Source: G965276765 sp965276825 (lineage in GTDB: Bacteria; Actinomycetota; Acidimicrobiia; Acidimicrobiales; Palsa-688). From it: a stretch of DNA of 64,000 bases. The DNA lies in NCBI GenBank assembly GCA_965276825.1, contig OZ255630.1, positions 62,001 to 126,000 of the forward strand, read 5' to 3'. Positions within the stretch are counted from its first letter, which is position 1, and every line of letters starts with the position of its first letter. Shown piece by piece: positions 43,238 through 51,737 of the stretch. The notes under the pieces were generated by a model. It was not told the DNA's origin, searched no databases, and was given only the letters and a program-made list of their open reading frames with translations. A program made the translations under genes and the position numbers.

Positions 43238-44006
43238 CGTCGAGGTCGCCCCCACCGACGACGGCGCCGGGTCGCCCCTGCGGTCCGGCGGCCCGCTGGT
43301 GCGCTTCGACCGGGTCGAGCGCGCCGTGCACGGGGCCAACGCCGTCCTCTTCGGGATCCTGGTCCTCACCGGCGCTGCCCTCTACATCGGACCGCTCGTC
43401 GCCCTCATCGGCCGGCGCGAGCTGATCGAGCGCATCCACGTCTACGCCGGCCTGGCCCTGCCCGCCCCCCTCGTCCTGGCCCTGATCGGGGGGAGGAGCC
43501 GCGAGCTGCGCGAGGACCTCACGCGGTTCAACCGCTGGAGCGCCGCCGACCGCCGCTGGCTCGCGCTCGCCGCCAAGGCCCGCCCCGCCCGGCAGCGGGC
43601 GAGAGCGGCGCTGAGGGCCGGCAAGTTCAACGCCGGTCAGAAGCTCAACGCCGCCTTCACCGCCGGGGGCGGTCTGGTCATGCTCGGCACGGGGGTCATC
43701 CTGCGCTGGTACCGGCCGTGGCCGCTGTCGTGGCGCGCCGGCGCCACCTTCGTGCACAACTGGCTCTTCGTGGTCTTCGTCGTCGTGATCGCCGGCCACG
43801 TCCTGTTCGCGCTGGCCGACCCGCGGGCGATGCGGTCCATGTGGCGCGGCACCATCGACCGGTCGTGGGCCCGGCTCCACGCGCCGGCCTGGCTCGCCGA
43901 GCTGGAGGCGGCCGAGGTGGAGGGAGCAGAGCTGGAGGCGGCCGAGGTGGAGGGGGCACAGCCGCCGGGTCCCGAGGGGGCGACGTCGGGGCGGGACCCC
44001 ACCTGA
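43230..44006 (+). CDS. Cytochrome b-type membrane subunit partnered with the Mo enzyme
   Basis: A 258-residue protein with four membrane helices (about 36-54, 70-87, 150-166, 180-197). Likely heme ligands are His in ERAVHGAN, ERIHVYAG, TFVHNWLF and VIAGHVLF, as in formate dehydrogenase gamma or cytochrome b561-type subunits. It would pass quinol electrons to the preceding Mo enzyme. It is not homologous in layout to MsrQ. The C-terminus has two ELEAAEVEGA units from a 30-base tandem repeat. Confidence 0.82.
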   Translation: MADVEVAPTDDGAGSPLRSGGPLVRFDRVERAVHGANAVLFGILVLTGAALYIGPLVALIGRRELIERIHVYAGLALPAPLVLALIGGRSRELREDLTRFNRWSAADRRWLALAAKARPARQRARAALRAGKFNAGQKLNAAFTAGGGLVMLGTGVILRWYRPWPLSWRAGATFVHNWLFVVFVVVIAGHVLFALADPRAMRSMWRGTIDRSWARLHAPAWLAELEAAEVEGAELEAAEVEGAQPPGPEGATSGRDPT

Positions 44007-44022
44007 GAGCCCGGACGGGGGC

Positions 44023-44150
44023 CTACGCCCCCTCGGCCAGCCTGGCCGTGGCGCTCCGGTCCTCGTCGGCCAGCGAGTGCTGGGCGGGGGGCGCCGTCGA
44101 TCAGCGACAGCTCGCCGATCACCGACCCCGGACGGGAGGGCCCGGCGGTG
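44023..44150 (-). pseudogene. Fragment resembling a cyclic-nucleotide-binding domain
   Basis: Minus-strand codons read GSVIGELSLIDGAPR, which closely matches the phosphate-binding cassette of CRP-type domains. At a run of six C the frame changes, and the shifted frame continues DRSATARLAEGA to a TAG at 44025-44023, as in RSATVRA of this family. No DNA-binding domain or start is near. It is probably a relic, but a chance match cannot be excluded. Confidence 0.35.
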
Positions 44151-44154
44151 CCCG

Positions 44155-45411
44155 TCAGCCGGCCAGGTCGACGCCCCTCGGGAGCCGGCGGGGGTCCCAA
44201 CCCAGGCGCACCCTCGCCGTCTCGAAGGCGTAGCGGTCGGTCATGCCGGCCACGTAGGCCACCGCCACCCGCACCGGGTCGAGCGGCGCAGGGTCGAGCG
44301 GCACGGGTCCGAGCGGCAGGGGTCCGACCGGCAGGGGTCCGGCTGGCAGCGGGTCGTCGGCCAGGTGCCGGTCGGCGAAGTACCCGACCAGGGCGCGCAG
44401 CACGGCCACGACGGCCCTGCCCTGGGCCACCGAAGCGGGGCGGGTGTAGATCCGCTCGTAGTTGAAGCGGCGCAGTGCGCCGAGCGCCGCGGCGACGTCC
44501 GGGGCCATGCCCACCCGGCCGGTCTGGTGGATGCAGGTCACCAGCGCGGTGACGAAGGTCCGCAGCTGCGACGAGCGGGTCAGCCCGGCCACCGTCGCCA
44601 CCTCGTCGGGCAGGTCCCCGACGGCGACCACCCCGGCGCCGACGGCGTCCTCGAGGTCGTGCGCGCTGTAGGCGCAGCGGTCGGCCCAGCTCACCACCAG
44701 GCCCTCGGGGGTCAGGGGGGCGGGCAGCGACCACGAATGGTGGCGGATCCCGTCGAGGGTCTCCGCGCACAGGTTGAGCGGTTGGAGCACGACGTCGGCG
44801 CCCCACACGGCGTGGTCGTAGCCGCCGGCCAGAAACGGGCCGAAGGCGTCCTCGCTGGCGTGGCCGCCGGGCCCGTGCCCGCAGTCGTGGCCGAGGGCGA
44901 TGGCCTCGGTGAGGGCCACGTTGAGCCCGGTCGCCCTGGCCACCGCGGTCGCCACCTGCGCCACCTCGAGGGCGTGGGTCAGCCGGGTCCGCTGGTGGTC
45001 GCTCGGGAACACGAACACCTGGGTCTTGCCGGCGAGCCGGCGGAACGGCGCCGAGTGCAGGATCCGGTCCCGGTCCCGCTCGAAGCAGGTCCGCAGCGGG
45101 TCCGGGTCCTCGGCCCTGGCCCGGTGGCCCGCACCGCGGGCGAGGGTCGCTCCCGGCGTGAGTCCCGCCGTCTCCGCCGCCTCGCGCCCGACCCGGTCGA
45201 CGCGCCGCCCCTCGACGGTGGCGTCCGCGCCGGTGGCGTGGGCGCGCACGGACCCGTCGGGCCGCGGCGCGCCGGCCATCGTCGCCAGCCACGTCTCCCC
45301 CCGGGAGGAGCGCACGTCACCGCCGCCAGCGACGTCACCACCTCCGACCGCACCGCCTCCGACCGCACCGCCTCCGACACGCCCGTCGCGCTTCGCTCCG
45401 ATGCCCGCCAT
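44155..45411 (-). CDS. dgt: dGTPase-like HD-domain triphosphohydrolase
   Basis: About 418 residues if started at ATG 45411; ATG 45279 would remove a Gly-rich N-terminus (GGGAVGGGAVGGGDVAGGGD) encoded by repeats. The HD metal site is visible in TRLTHALEVAQVA and ALGHDCGHGPGGH, with VVSWADRCAYSAHDLED supplying the last Asp. HSAPFRRLAGKTQVF is the family N-terminal motif. It would hydrolyse dGTP or related dNTPs to the nucleoside and triphosphate. A loop near the C-terminus is a repeat of PLP/GPLPLGP units. Confidence 0.88.
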   Translation of the reverse strand: MAGIGAKRDGRVGGGAVGGGAVGGGDVAGGGDVRSSRGETWLATMAGAPRPDGSVRAHATGADATVEGRRVDRVGREAAETAGLTPGATLARGAGHRARAEDPDPLRTCFERDRDRILHSAPFRRLAGKTQVFVFPSDHQRTRLTHALEVAQVATAVARATGLNVALTEAIALGHDCGHGPGGHASEDAFGPFLAGGYDHAVWGADVVLQPLNLCAETLDGIRHHSWSLPAPLTPEGLVVSWADRCAYSAHDLEDAVGAGVVAVGDLPDEVATVAGLTRSSQLRTFVTALVTCIHQTGRVGMAPDVAAALGALRRFNYERIYTRPASVAQGRAVVAVLRALVGYFADRHLADDPLPAGPLPVGPLPLGPVPLDPAPLDPVRVAVAYVAGMTDRYAFETARVRLGWDPRRLPRGVDLAG

Positions 45412-45540
45412 CGGCGTTCACGGTACCGGCGGACCGCCGCGTGGCCGACGGCGCCCCCATCCCCTCGCCGCCCATCCGGCCGCGCCGTTGCCCTGACCGG
45501 CGGCCTACCATGGGGCTCCCACCAGCAGAGGAGCATCCAC

Positions 45541-45783
45541 GTGGAGGTCAAGATCGGTGTCACCCAGTCCCCCAAGGAGATCGAGCTCGATCTCGGCGAC
45601 ACGGCGGACACCGACGCGCTGACCGCCCAGGTGCAGGAGGCCCTCGGCACCGAGGGTGGGATGCTCTGGTTGACCGATCGCCGGGGCCGCAAGGTCGGCG
45701 TGCCGGCCGCCAAGGTCGCCTACGTCGAGTTCGACGGCGCCAGCGAGGGTCGGCGTGTCGGCTTCGGTGCCGGCATGCACTGA
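45541..45783 (+). CDS. DUF3107 family small protein
   Basis: An 80-residue protein from GTG 45541, preceded by AGAGGAG. The sequence VEVKIGVTQSPKEIELDL and the C-terminal VAYVEFDGASEGRRVGFG are typical of actinobacterial DUF3107, whose role is unknown. It is followed after six bases by the ArsA-like ATPase pair, so it belongs to that operon. Confidence 0.88.
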   Translation: MEVKIGVTQSPKEIELDLGDTADTDALTAQVQEALGTEGGMLWLTDRRGRKVGVPAAKVAYVEFDGASEGRRVGFGAGMH

Positions 45784-45789
45784 GGCGCC

Positions 45790-46737
45790 GTGGTCGACCT
45801 GCTCGACCGCAGGCTGCTGTTCGTCACGGGCAAGGGCGGAGTCGGCAAGACCACGGTGGCGGCCTCCCTGGCGCTGCTCGCCGCCGGGCGGGGCCGGCGG
45901 ACGCTCGTCTGTGAGGTGGACGCCAAGGGCAACCTGGCCGACTTCTACGAGACCGCACCGACCGGCTTCGACGAGCGCGAGATCTCGCCTGGGCTCTGGG
46001 CCATGTCCATGGACACCGAGGCCTCCCTGCGCCAGTACCTGTCGCTGCAGCTAAAGCTCCCGCTCGTCGCCAAGATCGGCCCGCTGGCAAAGATGTTCGA
46101 CTTCGTCGCATCGGCCGCGCCCGGCGTCAAGGAGATCGTCACCGTCGGCAAGCTGTGCTGGGAGGTCCGCGAGGGCCACTACGACACCGTCGTGGTCGAC
46201 GCCTCGGCGTCGGGCCACGTGGTCAGCCAGCTCGCCGCCCCCCAGGCCATCAACGAGCTCGTGCAGGTCGGCCTGGTCCGCCAGCAGACCGGCTGGATGC
46301 TCGACATCCTGGGCGATCCGGACACCACCGGGCTGGTCGTGGTCGCCACCGCGGCGGAGATGCCCGTCAGCGAGAGCCTCGAGCTGGTCGACCGGGTCGC
46401 CGAGCAGACCAACGTCGATCTGGCCGCCGTCGTCGTCAACCGGGTGCTGCCCGAGCTGTTCGGCCGCGGCGAGGAGGAGGTCTTCAACCGGGTCGACACC
46501 CCCGCCGGCACCGCCGTGCTCGACGCCCGCCTCGGCAGCCCGTCGCGGCCGCTGCTCGACGCCGCCCGGTTGACGGTGGCGAGCCGCAGGAGCCGCACCG
46601 AGCACCTCGAGCGGCTCAGGGCCGGCATCAGCCCCGAGGTGCCGCTGCTCTACGTGCCCTACCTGTTCTTCCGGAGCCACGGTCTGCGGGCCACCCGCCA
46701 GGTCGCCGACGCCCTCTCCGCAGAGCTCGGCTACTGA
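45790..46737 (+). CDS. ArsA/GET3-like ATPase, first of a pair
   Basis: A 315-residue P-loop ATPase with the deviant Walker A VTGKGGVGKTTVAAS at about residue 13 and the switch segment VVVDASASGHVV. It lacks the arsenite-binding Cys residues of true ArsA. Paired ArsA-like ATPases (Rv3679 and Rv3680 in Mycobacterium tuberculosis) are conserved in Actinobacteria and probably form a heterodimer. Its stop codon overlaps the start of the second gene. Confidence 0.88.
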   Translation: MVDLLDRRLLFVTGKGGVGKTTVAASLALLAAGRGRRTLVCEVDAKGNLADFYETAPTGFDEREISPGLWAMSMDTEASLRQYLSLQLKLPLVAKIGPLAKMFDFVASAAPGVKEIVTVGKLCWEVREGHYDTVVVDASASGHVVSQLAAPQAINELVQVGLVRQQTGWMLDILGDPDTTGLVVVATAAEMPVSESLELVDRVAEQTNVDLAAVVVNRVLPELFGRGEEEVFNRVDTPAGTAVLDARLGSPSRPLLDAARLTVASRRSRTEHLERLRAGISPEVPLLYVPYLFFRSHGLRATRQVADALSAELGY

Positions 46738-47948
46738 TGGCCAGGACGGCGCGCCCGAGCCGCACCACCCGGCCGGCCGACGCGACCCGGCCGAGCGCGG
46801 TCGGCTCCGTCGAGGCGCTGGCGTCGTCGCGTGAGATCATCATCGTCTGCGGCTCCGGCGGCGTCGGCAAGACCACCAGCGCGGCGGCGATCGCGGTGAT
46901 GGCCGCGGTGCACCAGGGCGGCCGAGTCCTCGTCGTCACCGTCGACCCGGCGCGTCGCCTGGCCAGCGCGCTCGGCCTCAGCGGATTCGGCAACGACGCC
47001 AGACGGGTGTCCCCCTCGGCGTTCGCGGCCGCCGGGATCGAGCCGCGAGGCGAGCTGTGGGCGGCCATGCTCGACACCAAGCAGTCGTGGGACGCGCTGG
47101 TCCGCCGGCACGCCCCCGACCGGGAGACCGTCGCCCGGATCCTCGAGAACCCGCTCTACCAGAACATCGCCGGGAAGTTTGTCCAGAGCCACGACTACAT
47201 CGCCATGGAGCGGCTCTACGAGCTGCACGCCGAGGGCCGCTACGACCTGATCGTCGTGGACACCCCGCCCACCCGCAACGCCCTCGACTTCATCGAGGCG
47301 CCGGCGCGCATGGCGGAGTTCTTCTCCTCCAAGCTGCTCAGGCTGCTGATCGTCCCGTATCGCAGCCGGTTGGTCAACCTGGCGTCCCGGCCCTTCTACC
47401 AGGTGGCCGACCGCATCCTCGGCTCGCAGTTCCTCGCCGACATCGCCGAGTTCTTCATCCTGTTCCAGACCATGTACGACGGGTTCGTCGAGCGCGCCGG
47501 TGCCGTCGAGCGGCTGCTGGCCGACCGGCGCACGACGTTCGCGGTCGTGACCACCCTGGAAGCGGCGTCGGTCCACGAGGCCGAGCTCTTCCTGCAGGTG
47601 CTGGCCTCGAAGCGCTTCCACGTGGGCGCGCTGATCCTCAACCGCGTCCTGCCCGCCTACCTGCGCGACGCCGCCGCCGGCCGGGCCGCCGACGCGCTGG
47701 CCGCCGGCGCCGGCCCGGCGGCCGCCGCCGTGGCCCCCGCGGTCGATGCGCCCGATGAGCAGGTGGAGCGCGTGCTCACCGAGGTGGCCGACAACTTCCG
47801 CAACTTCGGGGTGGTGGCCAAGAGCGAGGCCAAGCAGCGCGACGAGCTGGCCAGCGTCCCCGATGTCGTCGCCACCGTCCCGGAGTTCGACACCGACATC
47901 CACGACCTCGCCGGCCTCCTCCGCCTCGGCGAGCGGATCTGGGCCTGA
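46737..47948 (+). CDS. ArsA/GET3-like ATPase, second of a pair
   Basis: A 403-residue P-loop ATPase. Walker A is VCGSGGVGKTTSAAA near residue 38 and the second motif VVDTPPTRNALDF. The A-loop VTVDPARRLASALGL is well conserved. A helical insert from about residue 110 to 260 and an Ala-rich stretch (AADALAAGAGPAAAAVAPAV) near 320 distinguish it from its partner. It overlaps the first ATPase gene (TGATG) and precedes pdtaS by ten bases. Confidence 0.88.
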   Translation: MARTARPSRTTRPADATRPSAVGSVEALASSREIIIVCGSGGVGKTTSAAAIAVMAAVHQGGRVLVVTVDPARRLASALGLSGFGNDARRVSPSAFAAAGIEPRGELWAAMLDTKQSWDALVRRHAPDRETVARILENPLYQNIAGKFVQSHDYIAMERLYELHAEGRYDLIVVDTPPTRNALDFIEAPARMAEFFSSKLLRLLIVPYRSRLVNLASRPFYQVADRILGSQFLADIAEFFILFQTMYDGFVERAGAVERLLADRRTTFAVVTTLEAASVHEAELFLQVLASKRFHVGALILNRVLPAYLRDAAAGRAADALAAGAGPAAAAVAPAVDAPDEQVERVLTEVADNFRNFGVVAKSEAKQRDELASVPDVVATVPEFDTDIHDLAGLLRLGERIWA

Positions 47949-47958
47949 GCGGCCGGTC

Positions 47959-49431
47959 GTGGCGACCTTCGCCGAGCTGGCTCGCGAGCGCACCATCCTC
48001 GACGAGGCGGCCATCGCCCACCTCCAGCGGCTGGTCGCGTCGTGGGGGATGCTCTCGGACCTGTGCTTCTCCGACATGATGCTCTACGCCCAGGCCGACG
48101 GACGCGACGACGCCTTCGTGGTCCTCGGCCAGGTGCGCCCGACGACCAGCAGGACCCTGCACCTGACCGACTACGTGGGCCGGGTCATCGCGGACCGGGA
48201 GCGGCCCCTCGTCGGCCGGGGCTGGCGGCTCGGCAGCGTGGTGGAGGGCGAGGTCGACCTGGCCTCCCGGGCCGAGCCGGCCAGGATGGTCTGCATCCCC
48301 GTGCGCTGGCAGGGCGAGCTCGTCGCCATCCTCGGCCGGGAGTCCGCGCTCACCGTCGGCCGCCGTCCCGGCCAGCTCGAGCGCACCTACGTCGAGGTCT
48401 TCGACCGCCTGGCCCGCATGATCGCCCAGGGCGACTTCCCGTTTCCCGTCGACGAGGAGGTCACCAGCGAGACCCCCAGGGTCGGCGACGGCGCCATCGT
48501 GCTCGACGCCACCGCCCGGGTCGACTTCGCGTCGCCGAACGCGGTCAACGCCCTGCACCGGGTCGGCCTCTACACCTCCATCGACGGCCTCCGCCTCGAC
48601 GAGGCCGGCCTCGGCCAGTCCGCCGTCGACCTGGCCTTCCAGATGCGCCTGCCCGCCACCGAGGAGGTCACCGAGAGTACCGACGCGGCCCTCGTGATCC
48701 GCTGCATCCCGCTGCTCGACCAGGGCCGGGCCACCGGCGCCATCGTGTTGCTGCGCGACGTCACCGAGCTGCGCCGCAGGGACCGCCTGCTGCTGTCCAA
48801 GGACGCGGCCATCCGCGAGGTCCACCACCGGGTCAAGAACAACCTGCAGACCATCTCGTCGCTGCTGCGCCTCCAGTCACGGCGCCTCCCTCCTGGCGAG
48901 GGCCGCAGCGCCCTCGAGGAGTCGGAGCGCCGGGTCCGCTCCATCGCCCTGGTCCACGAGATCCTGTCGCGCGACACCGTCGACCAGGTCCACTTCAACG
49001 ACATCCTGCCGTCGCTGATCCGCATGGCCGAGGACGTGGGCAGCTCGGAGCGCCCGGTGCGCATCACCTCCAACGGCGACGCCGGCGACGTGCCCGCCTC
49101 CGTGGCCACGCCGCTCGCCGTCGTGGTCACCGAGCTGCTGCAGAACGCCGCCGAGCACGGGCGCCCCGACGACGGCGAGACCGAGCCGCTGTCCGTGTCG
49201 GTCACCCTGCAGCGCAGCGAGGCGGAGCTGTCCCTCACCGTGCACGACGACGGGGCCGGCTTCCCCGACGGCTTCCGGATCGACGACACCGACAGCCTGG
49301 GCCTGTCCATCGTGCGCAGCCTGGTGGGCACCCAGCTCGGCGGCACGATCAGCATGCACAACGAAGGGGGGGCGGTCGCCCAGCTGATCATCCCGCTCGA
49401 CGGCATCGACGACGACCTCGAGAGCCTCTAG
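47959..49431 (+). CDS. pdtaS: PdtaS-type cytosolic sensor histidine kinase
   Basis: A 490-residue soluble kinase from GTG 47959. The N-terminus is a GAF-like domain (residues 1-150), then a PAS domain (about 165-280), then a HisKA_2 domain with the phosphoacceptor His in REVHHRVKNNLQTISSLL, and an ATPase domain with ELLQNAAEHG and DDGAGFP. PdtaS of mycobacteria phosphorylates the antiterminator PdtaR, which is not in this window. Adjacency to whiB1 repeats the Rv3219/Rv3220c arrangement. Confidence 0.9.
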   Translation: MATFAELARERTILDEAAIAHLQRLVASWGMLSDLCFSDMMLYAQADGRDDAFVVLGQVRPTTSRTLHLTDYVGRVIADRERPLVGRGWRLGSVVEGEVDLASRAEPARMVCIPVRWQGELVAILGRESALTVGRRPGQLERTYVEVFDRLARMIAQGDFPFPVDEEVTSETPRVGDGAIVLDATARVDFASPNAVNALHRVGLYTSIDGLRLDEAGLGQSAVDLAFQMRLPATEEVTESTDAALVIRCIPLLDQGRATGAIVLLRDVTELRRRDRLLLSKDAAIREVHHRVKNNLQTISSLLRLQSRRLPPGEGRSALEESERRVRSIALVHEILSRDTVDQVHFNDILPSLIRMAEDVGSSERPVRITSNGDAGDVPASVATPLAVVVTELLQNAAEHGRPDDGETEPLSVSVTLQRSEAELSLTVHDDGAGFPDGFRIDDTDSLGLSIVRSLVGTQLGGTISMHNEGGAVAQLIIPLDGIDDDLESL

Positions 49432-49455
49432 CGCCCGGGGGCGCGGCGAGTCGCG

Positions 49456-49749
49456 CTAGGAGGCGGCGCGGCGCTGCTGGGCCAGCCAGACCTTGCGCAG
49501 CTTCCTGCGCTCGTCCTCGGAGGTGCCACCCCAGATCCCGGCCTCCTGGTTGGTGGCCAGGGCGAACTCCAGGCAGGCCCGCTGCGCCCCGCACTCGTGG
49601 CACACCGCCTTGGCCGAGTCGATCTGCTCGATCGCCGGGCCGGTCGTGCCGATCGGGAAGAAGAGGTCCGGGTCCGTGTCCCGGCACGACGCGAGCTCGC
49701 GCCAGTCCTCGAGGTCCCAGTCGATTGTTCGGCTCCACGTGAGCGCCAC
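49456..49749 (-). CDS. whiB1: WhiB-family Fe-S transcription factor, WhiB1-like
   Basis: A 97-residue regulator with four cluster-binding Cys: one in ELASCRDTD and three in VCHECGAQRAC, spaced C-x2-C-x5-C. The GIWGG turn and basic tail (DERRKLRKVW) follow. GTG 49749 is chosen because GGAGG lies five bases before it; GTG 49764 is an upstream alternative. WhiB1 binds a nitric oxide-sensitive [4Fe-4S] cluster and partners the primary sigma factor. The position beside pdtaS supports WhiB1. A promoter and a CRP-like site lie upstream. Confidence 0.92.
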   Translation of the reverse strand: MALTWSRTIDWDLEDWRELASCRDTDPDLFFPIGTTGPAIEQIDSAKAVCHECGAQRACLEFALATNQEAGIWGGTSEDERRKLRKVWLAQQRRAAS

Positions 49750-49772
49750 TACTGCCTCCAACACCGGAGTTT

Positions 49773-49786
49773 GTGAAATCGTTCAC
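49773..49786. promoter_or_regulatory. CRP-like inverted repeat in the whiB leader
   Basis: GTGAAATCGTTCAC contains the half-sites GTGA and TCAC separated by six bases, the consensus form for CRP/FNR-family dimers. It lies 24 bases upstream of the whiB start codon and downstream of the predicted promoter. In M. tuberculosis whiB1 is directly regulated by the cAMP receptor protein. Confidence 0.55.
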
Positions 49787-49831
49787 GTCGGGACGGCGGC
49801 GAAACACAGCCGCTCACCACAACGTCGCCCC

Positions 49832-49860
49832 ACTGTAAGGGTGCGGACACCCGTTTGCAA
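49832..49860 (-). promoter_or_regulatory. Probable whiB promoter
   Basis: On the minus strand TTGCAA (49860-49855) and TACAGT (49837-49832) are separated by 17 bases, fitting -35 and -10 boxes of a primary-sigma promoter. The transcript would start near 49825, giving a leader of about 75 bases that includes the CRP-like site. Confidence 0.55.
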
Positions 49861-49953
49861 GGCTCTTCGGCCATCGGACGGGGAAAAACCGCTGGTCAGA
49901 ATGGCCAGATCTGGCGCTCCGAGCAGATCCGGGGGGATTTCGCGTGTCGCCGG

Positions 49954-50961
49954 TCACGTCCGGTCGGTCGCCACCTCGGGAACGACGAGGGACAGGGCGT
50001 CGGGCAGGTAGCGCAGGACGAGGCGGTCGGCCTCGCCGACGAAGTCACCGTCCACCTGATAGGGCACCGGTCGGAGGCCCCGCACCTCGAGGTGGTCGAC
50101 CTCCGTGGCGACGACCGGCCGCCGGCGTCGGGGGGGGTCGCGGCGCCACGCCGGCGACGGTGACGGGCGCGCGGGCGAGGCGCCGGCGCACACCGCCGCG
50201 ACCGTGGCCGGCAGCAGGGTGGCCAGGCCGAGGTCGCGGAAGGCCACGAGCGACAGGGCGGTGGCGAGGCCGGTCCCCGGGACGAGCCGCACCGGCCGGT
50301 TGCCGATGAAGGTGTACGGGTCGGTCTTCTCCACCACCGCGAAGTAGCCGTCGTGGATGTCGAGGGAGCCGTCGGCCGAGCGCACCGTGAACCAAGGTCG
50401 GGAGCGGTCGTAGCCCCGCCGCCACGTCCGCACCGTCGCCACCACGAACACCGCCGCCCCGAGATAGCGCTTGAGCCCACCGCGGCGCTCGACCTCGGCG
50501 ACCACGGCGGCGTCGAAGCCGATGCCCACGTGGAACAGGAAGAAGCGGCCGTTGACCTCGCCGACGCCGACCCGCTCGATGCGCCCGGCCCGGAGGGACC
50601 TGATCAGCTGGTCGGTGGCCTCGATCGGATCGTTGGCCCAGCCGACGGTCCTGGCGAACACGTTGGTCGAGCCGCCGGGGAGCGCGGCGAGGGCGGTGCC
50701 AGCGGCCCAGGCCGTCCCCGGCCGGGGCGGCGGGGCGGCCAGCCCGTTGGCCGCCTCGTTGAGGGTGCCGTCGCCGCCGAGCACGGCGACGACGTCGACG
50801 CCGTCGGCCGCGGCCCCTTGGGCCAGGCGGGTGGCATGGCCGCGACGGCTGGTCGCCGCGACGGTGAGCTCGTGCTCGGAGGCGATGGCCTTCTGCACGA
50901 CCACCCTGGCCCTGGCCGTGACCGACGAGGCCGAGCCGTTGACGATCAGCAGGACCCGCAC
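49954..50961 (-). CDS. Diacylglycerol kinase-family lipid kinase
   Basis: A 335-residue soluble kinase. The ATP-binding motif VLGGDGTLNEAANGL lies near residue 60, followed by ALPGGSTNVFARTVG. HVGIGFDAAVV and YQVDGDFVGEAD are C-terminal family motifs. It may phosphorylate diacylglycerol, sphingosine-like or related lipids; substrate cannot be assigned. It lies seven bases after the sigma factor gene, so it is in the same operon. Confidence 0.9.
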   Translation of the reverse strand: MRVLLIVNGSASSVTARARVVVQKAIASEHELTVAATSRRGHATRLAQGAAADGVDVVAVLGGDGTLNEAANGLAAPPPRPGTAWAAGTALAALPGGSTNVFARTVGWANDPIEATDQLIRSLRAGRIERVGVGEVNGRFFLFHVGIGFDAAVVAEVERRGGLKRYLGAAVFVVATVRTWRRGYDRSRPWFTVRSADGSLDIHDGYFAVVEKTDPYTFIGNRPVRLVPGTGLATALSLVAFRDLGLATLLPATVAAVCAGASPARPSPSPAWRRDPPRRRRPVVATEVDHLEVRGLRPVPYQVDGDFVGEADRLVLRYLPDALSLVVPEVATDRT

Positions 50962-50968
50962 GCGGTGG

Positions 50969-51727
50969 TCAGCCGGCGCCGCGCTGCGCGTGGGCCCGCA
51001 GCTGCGCCACGCTGCGGGCGAGCAGTCGGGACACGTGCATCTGGGAGATCCCGAGCCGCCCGGCGATCTCCGACTGGGTGAGTCCCTCGAAGAAGCGCAG
51101 GTGCAGGATCAGCTGCTCGCGCTCGGGGAGCAGCGACAGCATCGGCGAGAGGGTGGCCCGCCGCTCGGCGGTGTCGAGGTTGACGTCCTCCGAGCCGATC
51201 CGGTTGCCGAGGCTCTCGCCCTCGGCGTCACCGGGTGCGGGGGCGTCGAGCGACGCGAAGCGGTACGCCTGACCGGCCTCGAGCGCCTCGAGCACCTCCT
51301 CCTCGGACACCTGCACCTCGGTCGCGAGCTCGGCGATGGTCGGCGACCGGCCGAGCTCCTGGCCGAGCGAGCCGACCACCTTGCCGAGGCGCAGGTACAG
51401 CTCCTGCATCCGCCGCGGCGCCCGGATGGCCCACCCCCGGTCGCGGAAGTGGCGCTTCAGCTCGCCCACGATGGTGTGGGTGGCGTAGGTGCTGAACTCC
51501 ACGCCCCGCTCGGGGTCGAACCGGCCGACCGCCTTGAGCAGGCCGAGCGAAGCCACCTGCACCAGGTCGTCGAGGGGCTCGCCCCGGTTGGCGAAGCGGC
51601 GGGCCAGGTACTCGGCCAGGCCGATGTGGGCGCCGATCAGCTCGTCCCGCAGCGCGGGGTCCCGGGTCCGCGCGAACTCGACGAACGTCGCCCGCAGGCG
51701 CTCCCTGTCGGGCTGCGGCGGGCTCAT
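50969..51727 (-). CDS. SigF/SigB-type alternative sigma factor
   Basis: A 252-residue group 3 sigma factor from ATG 51727. Region 2 is LAEYLARRFANRGEPLDDLV followed by QVASLGLLKAV and FSTYATHTIVGELKRHFRD. Region 3 is SPTIAELATEVQVSEEEV. Region 4 is PEREQLILHLRFFEGLTQ followed by SEIAGRLGISQMHVSRLL. It follows an RsbW-like anti-sigma gene by ten bases, the usual usfX-sigF order. Regulation is expected by partner switching, but no anti-anti-sigma gene is present here. Confidence 0.92.
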   Translation of the reverse strand: MSPPQPDRERLRATFVEFARTRDPALRDELIGAHIGLAEYLARRFANRGEPLDDLVQVASLGLLKAVGRFDPERGVEFSTYATHTIVGELKRHFRDRGWAIRAPRRMQELYLRLGKVVGSLGQELGRSPTIAELATEVQVSEEEVLEALEAGQAYRFASLDAPAPGDAEGESLGNRIGSEDVNLDTAERRATLSPMLSLLPEREQLILHLRFFEGLTQSEIAGRLGISQMHVSRLLARSVAQLRAHAQRGAG

Positions 51728-51737
51728 GCCCAGACCA

